Shown one piece after another: positions 44,152 through 53,590 of a DNA stretch of 64,000 bases; the first letter of the stretch is position 1; each line of letters begins with the position of its first letter. This DNA is from Sungkyunkwania multivorans (lineage in GTDB: Bacteria; Bacteroidota; Bacteroidia; Flavobacteriales; Flavobacteriaceae): contig NZ_JBHTJH010000017.1 in NCBI RefSeq assembly GCF_042675645.1, positions 1,054,001 to 1,118,000 of the forward strand, given 5' to 3'. The position numbers were made by a program, and so were the translations under genes. The notes below the pieces were generated by a model. That model was given only the letters and a program-made list of their open reading frames with translations, searched no databases and was not told the DNA's origin.

Positions 44152-47100
44152 TGAGAAAGTTAATAGCCTATTTCATCAAGTATCATGTGGCGGTAAACGT
44201 CGTTATTTTGGCCTTTCTCATATTTGGTCTCATCGGTGCCTTGTCGCTGCGTTCGTCATTCTTTCCACTAGTTGATTCTAAGATCATCAATATTAATATC
44301 ACCTATCCTGGAGCGTCACCTCAAGAGATTGAAGAGGGTGTTGTGTTGAAGATAGAAGATAATCTTAAAGGGCTTCCTGGAATCGACCGAGTCACGTCTT
44401 CTTCCTCCGAAAACTCAGGAACGATCACCGTAGAAATTGAGAATGGTGAGAATATCGATTTCATGTTGTTGGAAGTGAAAAATGCGGTGGATCGTGTACC
44501 CTCTTATCCTACGGGAATGGAGCCTTTAGTGGTGGCCAAGCGCGAAGAAGTTCGGCAAACCATAAGTTTTGCGCTAAGTGGAAAAGATATTCCCTTGGCA
44601 ACGCTCAAGCAGTTGGCTCGAAAGGTGGAAAATGACCTGAGAATTATCGACGGTATTTCCCAGATCGAGATCGGCGGATATCCCGCTGAGGAGATAGAGA
44701 TCGCTGTCAACGAAAATAGCTTGTTGGCCTATAACCTGAGTTTTGCAGAGGTTTCAAATGCGGTGGCCACCTCCAACATCTTGGTCACAGGAGGAAATAT
44801 CAAAACCAGTGAAGAAGAATACCTGATCAGAGCGAACAATCGTTCATATTATGGCGGAGAGCTCAATAATGTTGTAGTTCGCACAGATCCCGATGGCACG
44901 GTCATTCGGCTCAAGGATGTCGCTATTGTCAGGGATCGCTTCTCTGAGACACCAAATGCGTCCTACTTTAATGGCGACCTTGCCGTGAGCGTCACGGTGA
45001 CCAGCACCAATAATGAAGACTTGATCTCTGCTGCAGATAGTGTTAAAGAATACATTGCCCAATTCAATGAGAATTACAAGAATGCCGAGTTGAATGTTAT
45101 CCGAGATCTGTCGATCACGCTGAACCAACGAACCAAGTTGCTCTTGGAAAACGCCGCCATGGGAATTGGACTGGTCCTTATTTTTCTGTCTTTGTTCTTA
45201 AATACCCGATTGGCATTTTGGGTGGCTTTTGGCTTGCCTGTGGCTTTCTTAGGGATGTTTATGTTTGCCAGTCAGTTCAATGTGACGATCAATGTACTTT
45301 CGCTTTTTGGGATGATCATCGTTATTGGTATTCTCGTAGATGATGGTATTGTAATTGCTGAAAATATTTATCAGAAATATGAAGAAGGCATGAAACCAAA
45401 GGAGGCTGCCCTCGAGGGAACTATCGAGGTGATTCCGCCCATTGTTTCTGCCATTATCACAACCGTATTGGCCTTTTCTACATTTCTCTTTCTCGAAAGC
45501 CGTATCGGGGAGTTCTTTAGTGAAGTATCCACCATCGTTATTCTCACTCTGGTGGTTTCCTTAGTTGAAGCACTCTTGATCCTTCCAGCGCATTTGGCGC
45601 ATTCGAAAGCTTTGAGAGCGAAGAATCAGAAGCCTAAAACCACCATAGGTAGCTTTTTTGCAAAGATGAGAGGTGTAAACGATGTAGGTGATCGCATTAT
45701 GTCCTACATGCGGGATCGATGGTATGGGCCTTTACTGAAATTCAGCCTCAAAAATCAGATCTTCATGTTTGCAGTATTCGTCTCTGCCTTGGTATTGACC
45801 CTAGGTTCTATCGGCGGCGGAATTATCGGGGTCACCATTTTTCCGAGGATTGCCAGTGATCGCGTCGCAGTGGACCTTGGCATGCCTCGAGGTACCAACG
45901 TTCGGATCACCGATTCTATTATTTCCTTTATCGAAGAAAAAGCTTGGGAGGTGAATAAAGAGCTCACAGATGAATATCTTGGTGGAACGGATAAAGTGTT
46001 GTTCGAAAACATCCAAAAGGCCATTGGTCCAGGCTCGGCCAATGCTTCACTTAACATCAACATGCTTCCAGGAGAAGAGCGTCCAGATGCCATTAACTCC
46101 AATCTCGTAGCAAACAAACTCCGCGAAAAGGTCGGACCGGTATTTGGTACGGAACGTCTCATTTTTGGATCGGGAAGTAACTTTGGCGGAAGCCCGGTTT
46201 CGGTCTCATTATTGAGCAATAATATCAACGATCTAAAGGGAGCCAAAGAGCGCTTAAAAAAGATCTTGGAGGAGAATCCGTTACTGACCGATGTGACCGA
46301 TAATGATCCTGCAGGCATCAAGGAAATACGTTTGCAATTGAAAGAAAAGGCATATTTGCTTGGATTAGACCTCCGAACGGTCATGAATCAGGTTAGAGCT
46401 GGTTTCTTCGGGGCTCAAGCGCAGCGATTTCAAAGGGGACAGGATGAGATCCGTGTTTGGGTTCGTTATGATAGAGATAACCGCTCTTCAATAACAGATC
46501 TGGATGAAATGCGTATCGTGACGCCGACTGGGGATCGTGTTCCATTGGCAGAGATCGCTACCTATAGCATTGAAAGGGGCGATGTCTCGATCAATCACCT
46601 AGAAGGACAACGGGAGATTCAGGTATCGGCAGATATGAAAGACCCCAGCCAAAGCAATACCGATATCCTAGATGATATCAAAAACAACATCATGCCGCAG
46701 ATTCAGGCAGACTATCCAAGCGTCACCTCCTCTTTTGAAGGACAGAATAGAGAGGCTGGTAAGTTAAATAGGTCACTTGGAAGGGTATTTCCGATCATCA
46801 TCTTTTTGATCTATGTCACTATTGCATTCACCTTTAGAAGCTACAGTCAACCATTGCTCTTGTTGTTGCTAATTCCTTTTAGTCTTACAGCGGTAGGTTG
46901 GGGACACTTTATTCACGGTTTTCCGATCAATGCGCTATCCCTGTTAGGAATCATCGCACTTATCGGGATCATGGTCAACGATGGCTTGGTATTGATCAGT
47001 AAATTCAATACCAATCTTAAGAAGGGTATGCTTTTCGATGATGCCTTGCATGAGGCTGGTAAGTCGAGATTTAGAGCCATATTTTTAACCTCCTTGACGA

Positions 47101-47351
47101 CGATGGCCGGTCTTGCTCCTTTGATTTTCGAAAAGAGTCGTCAAGCACAATTTTTAAAGCCTATGGCGATCTCGATCGCTTACGGAATTGGCTTTGCTAC
47201 TTTTTTAACGCTGCTAATGCTTCCGCTATTCTTATCCCTAAGCAACGAGATAAAGGCTTCTCTAAAATGGCTATTTACACAAAAAGATGTGTCGAGGGAA
47301 GAGGTGGAACGAGCGATCAAAGAACAAAATGAATCACAGGATGCTGCATAA
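44151..47351 (+). CDS. RND family multidrug/metabolite efflux permease
   Basis: A 1066-residue inner-membrane pump with the twelve-helix RND layout: one N-terminal helix, a large periplasmic loop, six helices, then the second half in the same pattern. Proton-relay residues are visible in the fourth helix (GILVDDGIVIAENIYQKYEE) and its counterpart (GIMVNDGLVLISKFN). It belongs to the AcrB/HAE branch; the short helices and PSYPTGMEPLVVAKREE segment suit that. Substrates unknown. It overlaps the TolC gene at its 3' end. Confidence 0.95.
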   Translation: MRKLIAYFIKYHVAVNVVILAFLIFGLIGALSLRSSFFPLVDSKIININITYPGASPQEIEEGVVLKIEDNLKGLPGIDRVTSSSSENSGTITVEIENGENIDFMLLEVKNAVDRVPSYPTGMEPLVVAKREEVRQTISFALSGKDIPLATLKQLARKVENDLRIIDGISQIEIGGYPAEEIEIAVNENSLLAYNLSFAEVSNAVATSNILVTGGNIKTSEEEYLIRANNRSYYGGELNNVVVRTDPDGTVIRLKDVAIVRDRFSETPNASYFNGDLAVSVTVTSTNNEDLISAADSVKEYIAQFNENYKNAELNVIRDLSITLNQRTKLLLENAAMGIGLVLIFLSLFLNTRLAFWVAFGLPVAFLGMFMFASQFNVTINVLSLFGMIIVIGILVDDGIVIAENIYQKYEEGMKPKEAALEGTIEVIPPIVSAIITTVLAFSTFLFLESRIGEFFSEVSTIVILTLVVSLVEALLILPAHLAHSKALRAKNQKPKTTIGSFFAKMRGVNDVGDRIMSYMRDRWYGPLLKFSLKNQIFMFAVFVSALVLTLGSIGGGIIGVTIFPRIASDRVAVDLGMPRGTNVRITDSIISFIEEKAWEVNKELTDEYLGGTDKVLFENIQKAIGPGSANASLNINMLPGEERPDAINSNLVANKLREKVGPVFGTERLIFGSGSNFGGSPVSVSLLSNNINDLKGAKERLKKILEENPLLTDVTDNDPAGIKEIRLQLKEKAYLLGLDLRTVMNQVRAGFFGAQAQRFQRGQDEIRVWVRYDRDNRSSITDLDEMRIVTPTGDRVPLAEIATYSIERGDVSINHLEGQREIQVSADMKDPSQSNTDILDDIKNNIMPQIQADYPSVTSSFEGQNREAGKLNRSLGRVFPIIIFLIYVTIAFTFRSYSQPLLLLLLIPFSLTAVGWGHFIHGFPINALSLLGIIALIGIMVNDGLVLISKFNTNLKKGMLFDDALHEAGKSRFRAIFLTSLTTMAGLAPLIFEKSRQAQFLKPMAISIAYGIGFATFLTLLMLPLFLSLSNEIKASLKWLFTQKDVSREEVERAIKEQNESQDAA

Positions 47352-48657
47352 ATTTCCATTCATTGTATTACTCTTGGTAGGTTTTACCGCAACAGCCCAA
47401 GAGCTATTGACCAAAGAGGAGGCTGTTCAATACACGCTAGAGAATAACCTTGGCATCAAGGTGGCAAAAAATAACGAACAGATCGCGAAGAACAATGCTG
47501 GTATCCTTGGTAGTGGATATTTACCAACGATCACTGGTAATGCAGCAGGAAGTATCGACCGTCAAAATACAGAGGGACAGCTGGCAAATGGTGATTCGAG
47601 AACTGCCGAAGGTGTCGAAACCAGACGTTACAATGCCTCTATCAACCTAAATTATACCCTTTTTGATGGGCTAGGGCGGTATTATGACTATAAAAGATTT
47701 AAAGAAGAATACAATCAATCGGAGCTGCAGGTGCGGCAAACGATAGAGAATACGATCTTACAACTATTTACAGTGTATTATGAGGTTGCACGCTTAGAAG
47801 AGAACACCAATAATCTTCAAGAAGCCCTAAAAATTTCTAAGGATCGTTTGCTTAGAGCACGTTATCAATTCGACTATGGTCAGAATACTGGTTTGGACGT
47901 ATTAAATGCAGAGGTAGATGTAAATACGGATAGTATCAACTTTTTAAATGCTACACAATTGCTTCGCAATACAAAACGCGATCTAAACTTGGTGATGAAT
48001 AGGGACCTATCTGCTCGTTTCGTGTCGGATACGACCGTCTCCTTTGTGCCAAACTTAGCGATGGAAAGTGTGTTTGCAGAGGCGAAACAGAATAATGTTC
48101 AGCTCTTACTGATAGAAAAGGATATGGCCATTCTCGATTATGGATTGAAAGGGGCACGAAGTAGTTTTTTGCCTACCATTGGACTCACTGGATCTTACGG
48201 ATGGAACGAATCTTCCAATAACAACCCACTTGCCTTTGTAATTCAAAATTCGTCAAATGGACTATCTGGTGGCGTTAATCTTACCTGGAACCTTTTTGAA
48301 GGCGGAAGGAATATCAATGCGGTCAAAAACGCGAAGATCGCCTATCAAAATCAAGAGATCCTGCAACGACAGACCGAATTGCAGGTAGAACGCGATATAA
48401 AGAACGCATGGGATAGCTATCGCAACGCTTTGTTTGTATTAGAGGTTCAAGAGAAGAATTTACAGACGAACCAGAATAACTTCCTAAGAACGAACGAACG
48501 ATACAAATTGGGGCAGGTCAATTCAATTGAATTTAGACAGGCTCAAATAAACCTTTTGAACGCAAAGCTAGCGAGAAGTCAGGCAAAATATAGCGCGAAG
48601 TTAGCCGAGTTGTTGATGCTTCAGGTGAGCGGGCAATTATTAAATGTAGATTTTTAG
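47341..48657 (+). CDS. TolC family outer-membrane channel
   Basis: A 438-residue TolC-type protein from the ATG at 47341; an ATG at 47329 gives 4 more residues and is equally possible. Signal peptide ends near TATAQE. The mature part carries two repeats with the usual long amphipathic helices: LTKEEAVQYTLENNLGIKVA and the YNASINLNYTLFDGLGRYY, LNLTWNLFEGGRNINAVKNA beta segments. Forms the exit duct of the RND pump. Its start overlaps the end of the pump gene (11 bases). Confidence 0.93.
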   Translation: MLHKFPFIVLLLVGFTATAQELLTKEEAVQYTLENNLGIKVAKNNEQIAKNNAGILGSGYLPTITGNAAGSIDRQNTEGQLANGDSRTAEGVETRRYNASINLNYTLFDGLGRYYDYKRFKEEYNQSELQVRQTIENTILQLFTVYYEVARLEENTNNLQEALKISKDRLLRARYQFDYGQNTGLDVLNAEVDVNTDSINFLNATQLLRNTKRDLNLVMNRDLSARFVSDTTVSFVPNLAMESVFAEAKQNNVQLLLIEKDMAILDYGLKGARSSFLPTIGLTGSYGWNESSNNNPLAFVIQNSSNGLSGGVNLTWNLFEGGRNINAVKNAKIAYQNQEILQRQTELQVERDIKNAWDSYRNALFVLEVQEKNLQTNQNNFLRTNERYKLGQVNSIEFRQAQINLLNAKLARSQAKYSAKLAELLMLQVSGQLLNVDF

Positions 48658-48660
48658 AAG

Positions 48661-48840
48661 ATGCTAGAGCACTTTTTTCAATGTCCTTATTGTTGGGAAA
48701 CGATCTCCATGTTGTTAGACAGTTCGGTGTCTCAGACCTATGTAGAAGATTGTGAGGTGTGTTGCAATCCGATTCAAGTGAGGGTGCAGTTTGAAGATGG
48801 TGAGTTATCCAGTTTTGAAGCGATAGATATAGAGCAATAA
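48661..48840 (+). CDS. CPXCG-type Cys-rich small protein
   Basis: A 59-residue protein starting at the ATG three bases after the TolC stop codon. It has two Cys pairs, Cys8-Pro-Tyr-Cys11 and Cys31-Glu-Val-Cys34 with an adjacent Cys35, which should bind one zinc ion as a ribbon; the rest is acidic and ends SFEAIDIEQ. This is the conserved small CPXCG-motif family, of unknown function. Its position suggests co-transcription with the efflux genes. The stop codon directly abuts the stop of the opposing gene. Confidence 0.8.
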   Translation: MLEHFFQCPYCWETISMLLDSSVSQTYVEDCEVCCNPIQVRVQFEDGELSSFEAIDIEQ

Positions 48841-49284
48841 TTAGAAACCGACAGCGTCAATAAGCATATAGTTGGTATGATTCACATCATCTTTGTTCAA
48901 TACCAACGTTCCTTTCAAGGTCGCAATATCATCGGTCTCATAATCGATGTTGCTTTTAAAATTTACCTCCATGATGGTTTCGGGTCCACCACCTCCACAA
49001 AAGAAGCATGAGGCCATTGGATTTTTAGACAGCATATAAAGATTCTTCGCTTTGTCCAATGCCAAAACATAGCCAGTGATGATCACTTCTTTGTCCTTAA
49101 GCTCTTTAACAGACGCTCCAAAAGTGGGAATTTGAAAATACCCGTCAAATTCTTTGACATATTCTTGCTTGAAAGTGACGTCTGATAGTGTCTTCCAATC
49201 GATCGACTTTTGACAAACTCCCAAAAATGGGAATAGACAAATGGCCGAGAGCATGATAGTACGCCTTATTATTTGAAGTGTCAT
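48841..49284 (-). CDS. Exported small protein with CFFCGGGGPET motif
   Basis: A 147-residue exported protein starting at the ATG at 49284 (the frame is open 33 bases further). Signal peptide to about residue 24 (LFPFLGVCQ). The mature part is beta-rich (OB-fold-like DKEVIITGYVLALDK), with a Cys-Phe-Phe-Cys site in NPMASCFFCGGGGPETIME that may bind metal or form a disulfide. Such proteins occur in many flavobacteria without known function. Own promoter with a TACATTTG box. Confidence 0.72.
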   Translation of the reverse strand: MTLQIIRRTIMLSAICLFPFLGVCQKSIDWKTLSDVTFKQEYVKEFDGYFQIPTFGASVKELKDKEVIITGYVLALDKAKNLYMLSKNPMASCFFCGGGGPETIMEVNFKSNIDYETDDIATLKGTLVLNKDDVNHTNYMLIDAVGF

Positions 49285-49304
49285 TGGATGCAATTCTTTG
49301 AATA

Positions 49305-49312
49305 CAAATGTA
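49305..49312 (-). promoter_or_regulatory. -7 box (TACATTTG) of the CFFCGGGG protein gene
   Basis: A perfect TAnnTTTG match on the minus strand, leader about 15-17 bases before the ATG at 49284. Confidence 0.55.
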
Positions 49313-49358
49313 ACCAAGAGCGTGCCAAAATTGGTTAAAGCTTTGTAAAAACTATTCC

Positions 49359-50816
49359 TTATTTAAAAATTTCAGGGAAAACATCGATTTGTATTCCCCA
49401 GACTTTAGGCAACACAAAATATACGAGTAAAGCTGCAAGTATAATGGATATGATATTCATCCAAAAGCCCACCTTCATCATCCCCTTTATTGTGAGCAAT
49501 CCCGACCCAAAGACGATGGCGTTTGGCGCCGTGGCCACTGGAAGCATGAACGCGCAGGAGGCAGCAATGGTGGCACCGGTCATCAAAAAGAAGGGATGGG
49601 CATCTATGGTGAAGGCCAAGGCTCCCAACACCGGCATCAGCATAGAGGCGGTAGCGACATTACTGGTGATCTCCGTGAGAAAATTCACAACAGTAATGAT
49701 GGCAAGGATGAGCAAAATGGATGGGAAAACACCAAAGGCGACCATTCGATTTCCGATCCAAATGTCGAGCCCACTAGATTTAAAACCGCTAGCAATTGCC
49801 AATCCGCCACCAAACAGCAATAGGATGCCCCAGGGAATGGTTTCTGCATTTTTCCAATCAGTGATACCATAAGGACGTTTTCTATCCCCAGAAGGAACAA
49901 TGAATAATGCGATGGCACCTGCAATGGCGATCAAGGCGTCACTTGTCCCATCTATATAAGGAGCTATCAGACTTTTCCGAACGATCCATAAGAAGGCTAC
50001 AATTGCAAACAAAATACTTACTGTACGTTCTTGATAGCTCATTTTGCCGAGATCTCGTAGTTGTTCTCCGATCGTAGAAAGCCCTCCAGACAATTCATCA
50101 TTGCTAGACGGAAAACTTACCTTGGTCAGATACAGCCAACCTAGGATGATCATAACGACCGAAAAAGGGAGCCCAACGGACATCCACTGAGTAAAAGATA
50201 TGGTGATACCGTAATTCTGTTCTACGTAGCCCAAAAAAATAGGATTGGTAGGTGTTCCTATGATGGTGGCGATCCCACCTATCGAGCATCCATAGGCGAT
50301 GGCAAACATAAGCGATTGCCCCATTTTTGACCTCACAGTATTTTCAGCTTTGATCTGTGAGACCAAGGCTAGCCCAATGGGAAGCATCATGATCGCGGTT
50401 GCGGTATTTGAGATCCACATACTCAAGAATCCTGTCGCCACCATAAAACCCAAAATGATCCTATTCCAATTGGAACCAATGGCATAGATAATGGAAAGTG
50501 CAATGCGTTTATGTAAGTTGGTCTTTTCTATGGCGGTAGCAATAATAAAGCCACCGAGAAAAAGAAAGATCATCTGGTTGGAAAATGATGCGCCCATTTC
50601 TGTGATTGGCATTACACCGCCTAGTGGAAACAAGATCAAAGGTAAGAGCGCCGTAGCAGCTATAGGGATGGCCTCTGTTAACCACCAGATCGCTATCCAG
50701 AGGGTACTGGCAAGCACCGCCGTTCCTTGGGCTGACAGCGCTTCGTGTTCAAAAAAACCTAAGGTCAATAAAAATATAAGGGGACCACTTATGAGGCCTA
50801 TCTTCTTTACTTTCAT
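49359..50816 (-). CDS. DASS/SLC13 family sodium-coupled anion symporter
   Basis: A 485-residue polytopic transporter. Both SNT substrate/sodium-binding motifs are present: WISNTATAIMMLP in the first half and TSNVATASMLMP in the second, the hallmark of SLC13-type carriers for dicarboxylates, sulfate or phosphate. N-terminal segments and the GGFIIATAIEKTNLHKRIAL stretch agree. Substrate unresolved; dicarboxylates are the most common. A single gene, divergent from hsp20. Confidence 0.93.
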   Translation of the reverse strand: MKVKKIGLISGPLIFLLTLGFFEHEALSAQGTAVLASTLWIAIWWLTEAIPIAATALLPLILFPLGGVMPITEMGASFSNQMIFLFLGGFIIATAIEKTNLHKRIALSIIYAIGSNWNRIILGFMVATGFLSMWISNTATAIMMLPIGLALVSQIKAENTVRSKMGQSLMFAIAYGCSIGGIATIIGTPTNPIFLGYVEQNYGITISFTQWMSVGLPFSVVMIILGWLYLTKVSFPSSNDELSGGLSTIGEQLRDLGKMSYQERTVSILFAIVAFLWIVRKSLIAPYIDGTSDALIAIAGAIALFIVPSGDRKRPYGITDWKNAETIPWGILLLFGGGLAIASGFKSSGLDIWIGNRMVAFGVFPSILLILAIITVVNFLTEITSNVATASMLMPVLGALAFTIDAHPFFLMTGATIAASCAFMLPVATAPNAIVFGSGLLTIKGMMKVGFWMNIISIILAALLVYFVLPKVWGIQIDVFPEIFK

Positions 50817-50922
50817 TAATTGGTTGGAACTTTAACACTACATTGATATGTCGTGAATTTACTAGAAAAAATTCGGTCTGGCTTCGCTTGTGAAGTTTTT
50901 TGTGCAACAAATGCGTTCCTTC

Positions 50923-50936
50923 CTGATTTTCGTCAT
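50923..50936. promoter_or_regulatory. Crp/Fnr-like dyad upstream of hsp20 (degenerate left arm)
   Basis: CTGAT-TTTC-GTCAT: a full right arm and a two-mismatch left arm relative to ATGAC-N4-GTCAT. Its centre lies 36.5 bases upstream of the end of a TACTTTAA box (50959-50966), the same spacing as at mlaE and the universal-stress gene. Confidence 0.4.
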
Positions 50937-51006
50937 TTTTTTAAGGGTCAAGGCTTTGTACTTTAAGGAGGCTTAAAAAATGATGTTTAACCAAAAACCA
51001 AAGACC

Positions 51007-51447
51007 ATGTCACTAATTAAATTTAACAATCGCCTGCCTTGGTTCGGTTCGGAAATGTCCAACTTCTTCGATACCGATGACTTCTTCAATGAGAACTTCT
51101 GGAATAGAAGAATTGTGTCACAACCTGCGCTGAACATCAAGGAAACCGATGAGTGCTTCGAAATTGAGCTGGCTGCACCTGGTTTGGAGAAAAAGGACTT
51201 TAAAGTATCTGTCGATGATGGGTATTTGAATATTTCTGCCGAAAGAACCTCAGAAAAAGAGGAGAAAGAAGATGACTTTACTCGAAGAGAATTCAACTAC
51301 AATTCATTTAAAAGATCATTGTTACTGCCAGAAACCGTGATGCAAGAAGATATCAAAGCCACCTATCAGGATGGACTTCTCAAGTTGAGCCTCAATAAAA
51401 AGGAAGAAGCCAAAGTGCATACCTCAAAAGAAATAGAAATTTCCTAG
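51007..51447 (+). CDS. Small heat-shock protein, Hsp20/alpha-crystallin family
   Basis: A 146-residue holdase with the alpha-crystallin domain: NIKETDECFEIELAAPGLEK, FKVSVDDGYLNISAER and the C-terminal motif DGLLKLSLNKKEE. The start chosen is the ATG at 51007 (MSLIKFN). In-frame ATGs at 50980 and 50983 add 9 or 8 residues; the ATG at 50980 has an unusual AAGGAGG sequence 8 bases upstream and lies about 9 bases after the predicted transcription start, so it is a real alternative. Single-gene unit with dyad-type promoter and terminator. Confidence 0.92.
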   Translation: MSLIKFNNRLPWFGSEMSNFFDTDDFFNENFWNRRIVSQPALNIKETDECFEIELAAPGLEKKDFKVSVDDGYLNISAERTSEKEEKEDDFTRREFNYNSFKRSLLLPETVMQEDIKATYQDGLLKLSLNKKEEAKVHTSKEIEIS

Positions 51448-51467
51448 GGGATGCCTTAAGTAAGACC

Positions 51468-51498
51468 ACGGGAAATGAAACACGCATTTCCCGTTTTT
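51468..51498 (+). terminator. Rho-independent terminator after hsp20
   Basis: A 10-bp stem (ACGGGAAATG / CATTTCCCGT) with a seven-base loop and a T tract. Confidence 0.85.
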
Positions 51499-51518
51499 AT
51501 AACACTAAAAAAAAAATT

Positions 51519-51959
51519 ATGAAACCTAAAGTTGCATACGAATATACCCAGTGGCAAAGTGCCGAAGAGATGCATCGAGATGTACTTCGCTGGTTATCTG
51601 AACTACAGTTTATTAAGGACGAGCATGATTTTTTAGATGATCTGCTTGCGGAATATTTCCTAAAACTATCATCTGAAGAACAATATCCTGAGACCGTTGA
51701 GATCGTAAGACTTCTCGGCGATAACAAGAGAATGATCAAAACGCTTATCAACGATGTTAAAAAGCATAACAACGAGCTTGTTGTATTGCTCGATGGTATC
51801 GATCAGCCCTATGAGGAGAGAGAGGTAAAGGCGCAACATCGAAAGTTGACGGCTAGTACCGATTCATTCTTTCGTGATTTTAAGGAATTGAAAAAAAATA
51901 CCTTCACACTGGTCATTGATATCATGAAACACGATAAGCAAAAACGCTTATTAAACTAA
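51519..51959 (+). CDS. Helical protein of unknown function near hsp20
   Basis: A 146-residue, highly charged, probably all-helical coiled-coil protein (HRDVLRWLSELQFIKDEHDF, RKLTASTDSFFRDFKELKKN). No signal peptide. Proteins of this kind are often found beside stress genes in flavobacteria, but no function is known to me. It precedes the dehydrogenase gene by 6 bases, so the two are probably co-transcribed. Confidence 0.65.
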   Translation: MKPKVAYEYTQWQSAEEMHRDVLRWLSELQFIKDEHDFLDDLLAEYFLKLSSEEQYPETVEIVRLLGDNKRMIKTLINDVKKHNNELVVLLDGIDQPYEEREVKAQHRKLTASTDSFFRDFKELKKNTFTLVIDIMKHDKQKRLLN

Positions 51960-51965
51960 GTTATC

Positions 51966-52922
51966 ATGAAAGTACTTGTCTATAGTGCCAAAAATTTTGA
52001 AATTCCATATTTGACCAAGGCCAATGATGGGCGCCATCAGTTGAAATTCGTCGAGGAATCCCTTAGTTCGGAAAATGCAATGAAAGCCGTGGGCTTTGAC
52101 GCGATATCTATATTTTCTGCAGATGATGCCTCCCTTTTGGTATTGGAGAAACTAAAAGATTTTGGGGTGAAATTCATAGCCCTTCGATCCACCGGCTATG
52201 ACAACGTTAACCTACGATCAGCGGAACGATTGGGCATCAAAGTGGCCAACGTGCCCGAATATTCACCAAATGCCATTGCCGAACATGCTGTAACACTTTT
52301 GCTGGCGCTAAACCGAAAAATAACCATCTCTGACCGTAGAGTCGCAAAATACAATTTCAACATAGATGGACTTATAGGGGTCGATCTAGTGGATAAGACC
52401 GTAGGCATTATTGGCACAGGGCGAATAGGAAGTGTCATGGCAAGGATAATGAGTGGATTTGGATGTCATCTATTAGGATATGATATCGTTGAAGATGAAT
52501 CGTTGAGCTCCCAATATGGACTGCGTTATGTGAATCTCCGAACCTTATGTAATCGATCGGATATTATCTCCATCCATACCCCGCTGAATACAGACACCCA
52601 TCATCTTATCGACAAGGATATGCTAGCGCAAATGAAGAAGGAAGTTTTGATCATCAATACGGCGCGCGGGGCAATAATTCAATCCACCGAAATTCTTCAA
52701 GCTTTGGAAAATGAGCGCATTGGAGGTCTTGCCATGGATGTTTATGAAAAGGAGCATAAGATATTTTTTAGAGATCACTCGGACGAGGGAATCGATGACA
52801 CTATCCTAAAGCGACTTATCGAAAAGCCCAATGTATTGATCACCTCGCATCATGCCTTTTTAACAGAAGAGGCGCTTACCAATATCGCGGAGACGACTTT
52901 TGAGAATCTCGATCTTTGGTAA
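51966..52922 (+). CDS. D-lactate dehydrogenase-type 2-hydroxyacid dehydrogenase
   Basis: A 318-residue NAD-dependent D-2-hydroxyacid dehydrogenase. Seen: substrate-domain segment IALRSTGYDNVNL, NAD-binding GTGRIGSVMARIMSGFG, catalytic Arg in NTARGA, the Glu region MDVYEKEH and the catalytic His in SHHAFLTEEAL. The overall pattern (YSPNAIAEHAVTLLLALNR) is that of fermentative D-lactate dehydrogenases. That would fit reoxidation of NADH under oxygen limitation, consistent with the stress setting. Substrate specificity is inferred. Confidence 0.88.
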   Translation: MKVLVYSAKNFEIPYLTKANDGRHQLKFVEESLSSENAMKAVGFDAISIFSADDASLLVLEKLKDFGVKFIALRSTGYDNVNLRSAERLGIKVANVPEYSPNAIAEHAVTLLLALNRKITISDRRVAKYNFNIDGLIGVDLVDKTVGIIGTGRIGSVMARIMSGFGCHLLGYDIVEDESLSSQYGLRYVNLRTLCNRSDIISIHTPLNTDTHHLIDKDMLAQMKKEVLIINTARGAIIQSTEILQALENERIGGLAMDVYEKEHKIFFRDHSDEGIDDTILKRLIEKPNVLITSHHAFLTEEALTNIAETTFENLDLW

Positions 52923-52989
52923 AGTGGGCGAATCTCACCAAATGAATTACAGTCGAGAGCATTGAAGACTTCAACATAAAACTAAGAAG

Positions 52990-53526
52990 ATGAAAATCGT
53001 GAAGCTAAAAATTCTAATGAATGCCATCTTGGCGCTATTGCTATTAGGCTGTGCTAGCAGCAATGTAATTGCTGATGAAGATCCAGAAATCGATTTTAAA
53101 GATTATACGACCTTTACCATTTGCCAAGAGGACCTCTTGATCCATAACCCTAATTACCCACAGTACGACAATGAACAAAACAGGGAAAAGATCAAAGAGG
53201 CGATCACCGATCAAATGTTGAATAAAGGGTATGTGCTCGAAGAAGGAAGTCCAGAGTTACAAGCTGGTTTTGAACTGGTCATTCTAGACAGGGAAATGGT
53301 CGTTACGAATTGTTATGACGAGCGCGAGCCCAACTATTGGCCAGAGTGTAAATTGACTGCGATCAATTATACCGAACAGACCTTGGTGCTTTATGTAATG
53401 GACCTTCAAAAGAATCGCATCATTTGGCAAGGTTCAATGGCCGGAGCGTTGATCGGTTCTCCAAAGAAAATGACCCGTGCCATCGACGAGACGGTCGCAA
53501 GGATCTTTAAAGAATATCCTATCTAG
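52990..53526 (+). CDS. DUF4136 lipoprotein
   Basis: A 178-residue lipoprotein with signal peptide and lipobox LLLGC (Cys21), followed by the DUF4136 domain: DFKDYTTFTICQEDLLIHNP, MLNKGYVLEEGSPELQAGFE and a C-terminal MTRAIDETVARIFKEYPI. Family members are periplasmic-facing lipoproteins of unknown function. Flanked by short gaps. Confidence 0.8.
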   Translation: MKIVKLKILMNAILALLLLGCASSNVIADEDPEIDFKDYTTFTICQEDLLIHNPNYPQYDNEQNREKIKEAITDQMLNKGYVLEEGSPELQAGFELVILDREMVVTNCYDEREPNYWPECKLTAINYTEQTLVLYVMDLQKNRIIWQGSMAGALIGSPKKMTRAIDETVARIFKEYPI

Positions 53527-53590
53527 AATTGACAATAATCATAAAAAAAGACAAGTAACTACCATAACTTCACGCTAAAATAAGCTACAG

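Noticed and set aside
45755..46384. A 209-codon minus-strand ORF opposite the RND pump gene
   Set aside because: Antisense shadow inside a conserved frame with no start signals.
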